A DNA stretch of 21,198 bases from Erysipelotrichaceae bacterium (GTDB lineage Bacteria > Bacillota_I > Bacilli_A > Erysipelotrichales > Erysipelotrichaceae). How positions within the stretch are numbered: the stretch's first letter is position 1; each line of letters opens with the position of its first letter. The position numbers and the translations under genes were made by a program. Shown here piece by piece: positions 15,349-21,198 of this stretch. The DNA lies in the NCBI GenBank assembly GCA_021442745.1, contig JABUSI010000239.1:1-21198 (forward strand), written 5' to 3'. Below the pieces are notes generated by a model. It was not told the DNA's origin. It worked only from the letters and a program-made list of their open reading frames with translations, and did not search any database.

Positions 15349-16269
15349 CTAGAATCTACGATTCTTTCCTTTGACATACACAAAGTCAGACAATACTTTG
15401 ATTCGTTCCATCAGACGTTGTGCATTCATATCGTTCTGTTCTCTTTTGTTGTTAATACTGAAATGTTCCTGAAGTTGTTCCAGATTCAGATTACTGGTAA
15501 AAAGAGTCAGAAGGTTGTGAGTCATCCGGTAATTCAACAAAGGATACAATACGTCATCCCGAATCCAGTTCGTAACGGTTTCCGCTCCGATATCATCCAG
15601 TACCAGAACGTCAACGTCCTGTATTTCCTGTACCTGAGGAATCTTGATTTCCGTGTTGGAATACCGTTCCCGCAACGTGTTACAGAACTCACTGGTATTC
15701 AGAAACGTAACGTCATACCCTTCTTTTGCCAGATAATTGGTCAGACAAGCCGCAAGATACGTCTTGCCTACGCCAAACCCACCGTACAAATATAACCCTT
15801 TTCGGTCTTCCTTTGCAACCCATTCCAGTAAAACTTTAATGATTTGCATATAGTCATAGTCGGTAAACCCGTCGTTCAGGTTCAGTTTATACAAATCCGC
15901 ATCCAGCAATTCCTTTGGCATGGTACAGTTTACGTAATACTTCTTATGTGCATACTTTTCATTCCATTTTTCAAGATAGCGGCATTCTTTCTGTTCATCC
16001 ATCGGTCTGCCGTTAATCAGTTTCATATCGGTATATACACCCTTCTGCGGATTGGTACATGTATGTAATCCCTGACATTGCTCACATTTGCGTAATGTAT
16101 CCAGAAGCCGTTGAAGTCTGGCAGGGTGCATCCGGACAAAAGATTCCGTAAACCCATATTCATTCATCACAAGCTTTACGTCCGGACTTTGTACAAGACG
16201 CTGAATCATCTCTTCCCGTTCCATCAGTTGTTGCGGTGTTAATGTAATTACCGGATTTAATTTATTCAT
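15349..16269 (-). CDS. dnaI: Primosomal helicase loader DnaI
   Basis: AAA+ ATPase that loads the replicative helicase onto DNA at initiation and restart. It is 306 residues. The N-terminal helicase-binding domain has a putative zinc cluster: Cys62, Cys65, His69, Cys71 and Cys96 are available in CEQCQGLHTC and ECRYLEKW. The AAA+ domain has Walker A GGFGVGKT (163-170) and Walker B VLVLDD (221-226), followed by sensor-type TSNLN. The start at 16269 forms an ATGA overlap with dnaB and has AAGGGGAA upstream. The pairing with dnaB is the standard Firmicutes primosome arrangement. Confidence 0.94.
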   Translation of the reverse strand: MNKLNPVITLTPQQLMEREEMIQRLVQSPDVKLVMNEYGFTESFVRMHPARLQRLLDTLRKCEQCQGLHTCTNPQKGVYTDMKLINGRPMDEQKECRYLEKWNEKYAHKKYYVNCTMPKELLDADLYKLNLNDGFTDYDYMQIIKVLLEWVAKEDRKGLYLYGGFGVGKTYLAACLTNYLAKEGYDVTFLNTSEFCNTLRERYSNTEIKIPQVQEIQDVDVLVLDDIGAETVTNWIRDDVLYPLLNYRMTHNLLTLFTSNLNLEQLQEHFSINNKREQNDMNAQRLMERIKVLSDFVYVKGKNRRF

Positions 16270-17507
16270 GCGTTCCCCTTTCGTAACATTTCCTGTTGCA
16301 GAGTTTCACGTAACTGCCTTGTCTGTTCATCTTCCGATACCGTTTGTTGTGCTTCTTCCCATTGCGGTACCGTACTCTGTTTTACCGATTGTGTTTTTGT
16401 TTTTTTCTTTCGGCTATTATTGATTTGTGAAGACTGAATAAAATCCAGTGCTTTTTCGACCGTGTCGATTTTCATCCGGATCCAATTCGTGGCGATTTTT
16501 TCCACAAGGCTCCGTTGCAGTTTCATTTCATAATTCTGTAATACGAATTCAACCAACACGTTTACAACCTGTGGTTTCATACGCAAATCGCGCAACAGGT
16601 ATTCCAGCAACTTGGCGTCACTGTCAGATACGGGAGCACCGTCCTGGAAACCTTGCAGAAATCTGACCGGTGCCAGTGAATATCTCGTTTTCGGGACATT
16701 CGGGTTCTCATATATACTGTCTTCTTTCATACAACGGTTCCGTAAGGCATTGGTGTCCAGCATATCCTTTGACCGGTTTGACGGATCGAATTTAACGGAC
16801 TTTCCTACTAAAAACTGCATTTTTTTCGGGTCAATTCCATACAGAATACCGAATTCTCCGATAATTTTAAGACACTCTTTGGTTCGGATGGAAGCAGGTA
16901 CCGTAAGATACGATAAATCTTCCAGGAAACTGTCATAATCAAACTGTACCGGTAATTCAAATACATCACTGTATTCCGACCGGTGCTGCCGTAGTTCCGA
17001 ATACTGTTGTTCGTGTGAATCCGTCCACCCTGACAACAACGTGGAACTGAACGGTTTGGTGATTTCGTCATATCCGTTACGCTCCGTATCTCTTATCTGT
17101 GTTAACGTCAATGTTGTTTCGTAAGCCTGTACGCCTACGGTTTTGATATACATCCGGCAAAAAATCTCATGATTCAGAAATTCACCCGGTGTTAACGGGG
17201 AACGAAGATAATATATATATCCGTGATATCGTTCATAGTCTTTTACATATGTCTTCAGTAACCCCATCTGTTCCAGCATTTCCCTTGCATCCTGGATTTC
17301 CACTATACTCATATTCAGACAATTACACAGTCTTTCATGTTTCTGTGTTTTCTGATTCATTGAGTTTTCTCCAAGCAGATAGAAATACAGTTTGGTAGCA
17401 TCTGAACTCAATAAAGGTGCATACAAAACGGACATGGAAAAGAACTTATGCGGTCCTAATACGTCAATACCATCTGTTTTGTATGTATCTTTTCCAATCA
17501 ATTCCAT
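16266..17507 (-). CDS. dnaB: Replication initiation and membrane attachment protein DnaB (primosome)
   Basis: Firmicutes primosome protein that works with DnaD and DnaI at the origin and at stalled forks; it is not the helicase of Gram-negatives. It is 413 residues. The N-terminal winged-helix part has LLSSDATKLYFYLLGENS and the NCLNMSIVEIQDAREMLEQM segment. The C-terminal DnaB/DnaD-type domain contains RDLRMKPQVVNVLVEFVLQN and NWIRMKIDTVEKALDFIQ, ending in a charged, Gln-rich tail. The start at 17507 follows AAGGAGGATACATT. The nrdR gene that precedes dnaB in Bacillus is absent here; coaE lies 35 bases upstream. It is coupled to dnaI. Confidence 0.9.
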   Translation of the reverse strand: MELIGKDTYKTDGIDVLGPHKFFSMSVLYAPLLSSDATKLYFYLLGENSMNQKTQKHERLCNCLNMSIVEIQDAREMLEQMGLLKTYVKDYERYHGYIYYLRSPLTPGEFLNHEIFCRMYIKTVGVQAYETTLTLTQIRDTERNGYDEITKPFSSTLLSGWTDSHEQQYSELRQHRSEYSDVFELPVQFDYDSFLEDLSYLTVPASIRTKECLKIIGEFGILYGIDPKKMQFLVGKSVKFDPSNRSKDMLDTNALRNRCMKEDSIYENPNVPKTRYSLAPVRFLQGFQDGAPVSDSDAKLLEYLLRDLRMKPQVVNVLVEFVLQNYEMKLQRSLVEKIATNWIRMKIDTVEKALDFIQSSQINNSRKKKTKTQSVKQSTVPQWEEAQQTVSEDEQTRQLRETLQQEMLRKGNA

Positions 17508-17533
17508 AATGTATCCTCCTTCGTCTGCTAAAC

Positions 17534-17539
17534 ATTATA
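17534..17539 (-). promoter_or_regulatory. Possible internal promoter before dnaB (-10 only)
   Basis: A perfect TATAAT on the minus strand sits in the coaE-dnaB gap about 27 bases before the dnaB ATG. The -35 region is poor (GATTCA at 17-base spacing), so this may be chance. If real it would drive dnaB-dnaI-pfkA-pyk separately from polA-mutM-coaE. Confidence 0.35.
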
Positions 17540-17542
17540 TAC

Positions 17543-18103
17543 TTACTTCTCGCAATTGAATCCTGTTTCTTTTAAAAATAAACGGACGGTTTCATGAAGT
17601 TGCTGAATTCCGGCATTATTGGGGATTTCATAATCCGCCAGTCTTATCTTTTCTTCTTTCGGCATCTGAGTACGGATTCTCTTCATGGCTTCTTCTTTTG
17701 TAAATCCGCGGTATTTCTGCAACCGTTCCAATGCCACTTCTTCATCACACGTCACAACGATTGTCTTATCAAAATACTTCTGCCATCCGGCTTCAAATAA
17801 CAACGGTACTTCTACAAAAACAACTTCGTTGGTTACTTTATAAATAGCTTCAAGAATCTGCGGATGCAAAAAACCTTCCAGCCAGGATTTCTTTTCCGCA
17901 TCATCAAAAATTACTTTACTGATTTCTTTTTTATCGAATTTTTCCAACTGCAGGTTTTTGACAATAATGTGCTGATTGTATGGATCTTCCAGCAATTCAG
18001 CATTGATTTTATCGCATTCCAACACTACACAACCTTCCAGCATCAACAATGCCGACACGGTACTTTTTCCTGAACCCATGGTTCCGGTAATCGCAATTCT
18101 CAT
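17543..18103 (-). CDS. coaE: Dephospho-CoA kinase
   Basis: Last step of coenzyme A synthesis, ATP-dependent phosphorylation of dephospho-CoA. It is 186 residues, slightly short for the family. The P-loop is ITGTMGSGKST at residues 4-14. The family's DAD-type segment appears as LECDKINAELL, so the first Asp is Glu. The lid and acceptor region has VFVEVPLLFEAGW, and the C-terminal part ends with EKIRLADYEIPNN as in other CoaE proteins. The start at 18103 overlaps the mutM stop (ATGA); a longer frame to 18145 lies inside mutM. The polA-mutM-coaE neighbourhood is conserved in Firmicutes. Confidence 0.93.
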   Translation of the reverse strand: MRIAITGTMGSGKSTVSALLMLEGCVVLECDKINAELLEDPYNQHIIVKNLQLEKFDKKEISKVIFDDAEKKSWLEGFLHPQILEAIYKVTNEVVFVEVPLLFEAGWQKYFDKTIVVTCDEEVALERLQKYRGFTKEEAMKRIRTQMPKEEKIRLADYEIPNNAGIQQLHETVRLFLKETGFNCEK

Positions 18104-18906
18104 CTCTGACACTTCGGGCACCAGTACGTACCTCTTCCTTTCCACATAATCTTCTTAATCGGTGTTGTGCAAATACTGCACGGACAGTTTTCTTTTCCAT
18201 ATACCAGCAGTTCAATCTGAAACAGACCGTCAACGCCGTCGGATTGAAACGAATGCACGGTTGTTCCGCCCAGTTCGATTGCCCTTTGCAAAACTTCTTT
18301 TGTATATTTTATCATTCGCCGGAAATCCGGTCTTGTCAGTTTGGATACACGCGTTGTCGGTTTCCGTTTCATCAGAAAACAGATTTCATTTGCGTAAATA
18401 TTACCGATACCGCATACCACGGACTGATCCAGCAGCAATTCCTTTAAGGAATACTGACTGGTGTGATATTTCCGATACAAATCATCAGCATATAACGTAT
18501 CGTCAAACGGTTCTTTTCCCAGTTTGCGCAAACAGTTCCATTCCTCTTCTTTCGAATATATCCACATTCTTCCGAATTTACGTGTGTCATGATACCACAC
18601 ATAACGGCCGTTATCCAGTTGAAAAACCACGTGCGTGTGTTTGTCACCCGTATCGTTATCTTTCACAAAGAACTTTCCTTCCATCCGCAGATGGCATATC
18701 AATACATCTTTGGTCAGGGTAAAAATCAGATATTTCCCGCGCCGTCCGAATGATTCAAACTTCTGGCTGCACAGACGACTGAATTCCGATACCGTACAGT
18801 TTTCCAGAATCTTCGGATATCGTACGTCAACCGACAGAATGGTACAATCGCAAATCCGCTGTTCCAACGAACGGACAACGGTTTCCACTTCCGGTAACTC
18901 AGGCAT
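18100..18906 (-). CDS. mutM: Formamidopyrimidine-DNA glycosylase (Fpg/MutM)
   Basis: Removes 8-oxoguanine and formamidopyrimidine lesions and nicks the abasic site. It is 268 residues. The essential N-terminus PELPEVETV supplies catalytic Pro2 and Glu3 after Met removal, and Lys58 lies in FGRRGKYL. The helix-two-turn-helix has GIGNIYANEICF. The C-terminal zinc finger is intact, with Cys243, Cys246, Cys263 and Cys266. Start 18906 overlaps the polA stop in a TAATG arrangement, with GAGGC inside polA as ribosome binding site. It is coupled to polA, which fills the gap left after excision. Confidence 0.96.
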   Translation of the reverse strand: MPELPEVETVVRSLEQRICDCTILSVDVRYPKILENCTVSEFSRLCSQKFESFGRRGKYLIFTLTKDVLICHLRMEGKFFVKDNDTGDKHTHVVFQLDNGRYVWYHDTRKFGRMWIYSKEEEWNCLRKLGKEPFDDTLYADDLYRKYHTSQYSLKELLLDQSVVCGIGNIYANEICFLMKRKPTTRVSKLTRPDFRRMIKYTKEVLQRAIELGGTTVHSFQSDGVDGLFQIELLVYGKENCPCSICTTPIKKIMWKGRGTYWCPKCQR

Positions 18907-21198
18907 TATTTTGCCTCATACCAGGTGGCACCTTCCACACACCGGGCAATCAAAGGTACCTGTATATTCATCGCATTCGCCATCTCCGTTTCAATCAGAT
19001 CTGACATCAGCTGACGTTCATCCTCCGGTACATTAAAAATCAATTCGTCGTGTACCTGTAAGATCATCTTTGACTTTACGTTCATTTCTTTCATTTTACG
19101 CGCGATATGAATCATCGCAATCTTAATCAGGTCCGCTGCGGACCCCTGAATCGGTGCATTCATTGCAGCCCGTTTTCCGAACTCCCGCATCATATAATTC
19201 TTGTCGTGAATTTCCGGAATCTCCCGTCTTCGGTTACATAAAGTTGTAACGTATCCGTTCTGTTCGCAATAGGAAACAACGTCGTCCATAAATCCCTTTA
19301 TCCGCGGATAACTTTCAAAATAACGGTCAATGTAAACTCCTGCTTCCTTGCGGGAAATCTGCAATTGTTCTGCCAGGCCGAAATCACTGATTCCGTATAC
19401 AATACCGAAATTTACGGCTTTTGCCTGTCGACGCATCAGACTTGTGACCTCATCCGCTGTTACATGGAACACGTCCATTGCAGTTCGGGTATGAATATCC
19501 TGATCGTTGTTAAACGCGTCAATCAATGCCTTTTCGTTTGCCATATGAGCCAGAATCCGTAATTCAATCTGAGAGTAATCCGCTGACATCAATACGCAGT
19601 TTTCTTCCGGAATAAAAGCTTTGCGTATTTCTCTTCCCTCTTCGGAACGCACGGATATGTTCTGCAGGTTCGGTTCAGTGGAACTTAATCTTCCGGTCTG
19701 TGTAACACACTGATTATATGATGTATGGATTTTTCCGTCAGGCGTAATATATTTCTTCAAACCTTCCGCATAGGTGCTGTACAGTTTCTGATACTTCCGG
19801 TATTCCAGAATATTCCTGACCACTTCATGTCCACTCAGTTTTTCCAGTACATCAGCAGCGGTGGAACGTTTTTTACCTCCCGGCAATCCCAGGTCATCAT
19901 ACAATACTTCCGCCAGTTGTTTCGGAGAATTGATATTGAATACTTTTCCGCACAATTCATAGATTTTCTCGGACAGGTTATCAATCTGCTGTTTTGTTTT
20001 TCCGGCAATCTGATCAAGAATGCCGATATCCACGCGGATTCCCTCCGTTTCCATTTCATACAAAACATGAGTCAGAGGTAACTCCATCTCATAATACAGG
20101 GAGTTCATATCATAACGATTCAAATCCTTTTTCCACTTTTCATAATGATTCAGGATAAACTCTGCCACAGAACACGTGAGTTTCATCTGTTTATCCGGTT
20201 CCGGCAAGATCGGTTTATTCGGTTTACCGTATACTTCTTCAAAGGTATACGGCAAGGATGTCCGGCAGCTGTCCAGAAGCCCCTGTAAATCAGAACCTTT
20301 TCCGGCAGTCAGAAAATGCGCAACCAGACAATCGAACACTCCTTCCGGTTGTACTTTCATTTCCTTACCGGCAACATGATAAAAATCCTTACTGCTGACA
20401 ACAATCTTTTCCCTGTCAGAGGTCAGAAATTCCATGGTTTTATTGTCTCTCTTTGCATCCTCCAGTTCCTGATACAAGATACCTGTTCCGTTCGCAAACG
20501 CAAAACCGTATAGTACGGCATCCTGTGCCCGTTTGTCGTTCTGATCCGGTATCACAACCGTAGGCATGGAAAAATAACCATCCGGTACTTTCTTAACTTG
20601 CCGGTACTCCATTACCTTTTCCGGTTCCGCTTTGGTACGGTATTTGGATAAAAAGACACGCATATCGTATTTGGTAAAGAATTCAATTGCCTTCTGATTA
20701 TCCGTACGAACGTCACATTCATTGATATCCAGAGGAAACTCGCATTGCGTATTGATGGTTGCCAGAAGCTTGCTTAAACGGGCAAGGTCTGCGTTGCTTT
20801 CAATATTTTCCTTCAGTTTTCCTTTTAGTTCCGATGTATGGTCCAAAAGATTCTCTACCGTTCCGTAATCGTACAACAGTTTCAGTGCCGTCTTTTCTCC
20901 CACTTTCGGCACTCCCGGAATATTATCCGAAGCGTCTCCCATCAGACCTTTTAAGTCCGTAATCTGAAGCGGTTTGATTTTCAGTTCCTCATACAAGGAT
21001 TCTTCCGTCATTTCGACAATTTCCGTTAACCCTTTTTTCATCAGCCAGACACTGCTGGTCGCATCAATTAACTGCAGTAAATCCCTGTCACTTGACAGAA
21101 TGTTTATATCCCAGTCCGGATACCGTTTTACCGTCGTTCCGATGATATCGTCTGCCTCAATTCCTTCTTTTTCAATCCAGCAGATTCCAACTGCATCA
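18906..21198 (-). CDS. polA: DNA polymerase I (5' end cut by window edge)
   Basis: Repair and Okazaki-fragment polymerase. The frame is open to the right edge (first full codon at 21197), giving 763 residues; roughly the first hundred are missing. Seen first is the end of the 5' nuclease domain (EADDIIGT, LSSDRDLLQL, then the H3TH segment GLMGDASDNIPGVPKVGEKTA). A degenerate 3'-5' exonuclease domain follows, without the DxE metal ligands, so it probably does not proofread. The polymerase domain has motif A MSADYSQIELRILAHM, motif B RRQAKAVNFGIVYGIS and motif C LQVHDELIF. The internal ATG at 21041 is not the true start. It is the first visible gene of the run through pyk. Confidence 0.96.
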   Translation of the reverse strand, partial: DAVGICWIEKEGIEADDIIGTTVKRYPDWDINILSSDRDLLQLIDATSSVWLMKKGLTEIVEMTEESLYEELKIKPLQITDLKGLMGDASDNIPGVPKVGEKTALKLLYDYGTVENLLDHTSELKGKLKENIESNADLARLSKLLATINTQCEFPLDINECDVRTDNQKAIEFFTKYDMRVFLSKYRTKAEPEKVMEYRQVKKVPDGYFSMPTVVIPDQNDKRAQDAVLYGFAFANGTGILYQELEDAKRDNKTMEFLTSDREKIVVSSKDFYHVAGKEMKVQPEGVFDCLVAHFLTAGKGSDLQGLLDSCRTSLPYTFEEVYGKPNKPILPEPDKQMKLTCSVAEFILNHYEKWKKDLNRYDMNSLYYEMELPLTHVLYEMETEGIRVDIGILDQIAGKTKQQIDNLSEKIYELCGKVFNINSPKQLAEVLYDDLGLPGGKKRSTAADVLEKLSGHEVVRNILEYRKYQKLYSTYAEGLKKYITPDGKIHTSYNQCVTQTGRLSSTEPNLQNISVRSEEGREIRKAFIPEENCVLMSADYSQIELRILAHMANEKALIDAFNNDQDIHTRTAMDVFHVTADEVTSLMRRQAKAVNFGIVYGISDFGLAEQLQISRKEAGVYIDRYFESYPRIKGFMDDVVSYCEQNGYVTTLCNRRREIPEIHDKNYMMREFGKRAAMNAPIQGSAADLIKIAMIHIARKMKEMNVKSKMILQVHDELIFNVPEDERQLMSDLIETEMANAMNIQVPLIARCVEGATWYEAK

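Noticed and set aside
15199..15795. 198-codon plus-strand frame across pfkA and dnaI
   Set aside because: It is antisense to two well-supported genes and has no start signal or recognisable domain.
18162..18722. 186-codon plus-strand frame inside mutM
   Set aside because: It is antisense to an intact Fpg gene with catalytic and zinc residues in place.
1..21198. CRISPR arrays, insertion sequences, prophage, tRNA or rRNA genes
   Set aside because: I saw no regular spacer-repeat pattern, transposase, phage protein or cloverleaf. The gene content is core throughout.

Overview
The window looks like chromosome of a low-to-moderate-GC member of the Firmicutes (Bacillota). The evidence is a DnaB/DnaI-type primosome pair, a T-box leader on a hisS-aspS operon, plsY divergent from parE-parC, a YneF-family protein and a CcpA-like cre site. 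The direct dnaI-pfkA-pyk linkage makes me think of the Erysipelotrichia, but that is a guess. Almost everything is core housekeeping. I see no prophage, insertion sequence, CRISPR array, tRNA or rRNA, and no obvious defence or biosynthetic island.

Layout, left to right. Positions 1-1300 (minus) carry the competence genes comEA and a comEC that runs off the left edge. A HAD phosphatase follows on the plus strand (1393-2037). It faces the topoisomerase IV operon parE-parC (2096-6515, minus), and the two are separated by two back-to-back terminators. plsY (6634-7242, plus) is divergent from parE and convergent with a Gfo/Idh/MocA oxidoreductase (7271-8209, minus). That oxidoreductase is divergent from a PPP-type phosphatase (8367-9065, plus), and a cre-like site lies between them. 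yneF (9098-9313, minus) comes next.

The 342-bp gap 9314-9655 is not empty. It holds the aspS terminator, a candidate 6S RNA (about 9386-9541, minus) with its own promoter, an inverted repeat and the yneF promoter. The hisS-aspS operon (9656-12669, minus) is preceded by a complete T-box leader, probably specific for tRNA-Asp. The right-hand half is one co-directional minus-strand run, polA-mutM-coaE-dnaB-dnaI-pfkA-pyk, with overlapping or closely spaced genes. Its end abuts the hisS promoter without a terminator between.

Functionally the right-hand run joins DNA repair and replication (PolA, Fpg, DnaB, DnaI) to CoA synthesis and two glycolytic control enzymes. The middle joins aminoacyl-tRNA supply to RNA-based regulation (T-box, 6S RNA). 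The left covers chromosome decatenation, phospholipid synthesis and DNA uptake. The best candidates for something not annotated elsewhere are the 6S RNA gene, the Asp/His overlap in the T-box specifier, the replication-glycolysis linkage and the cre site.
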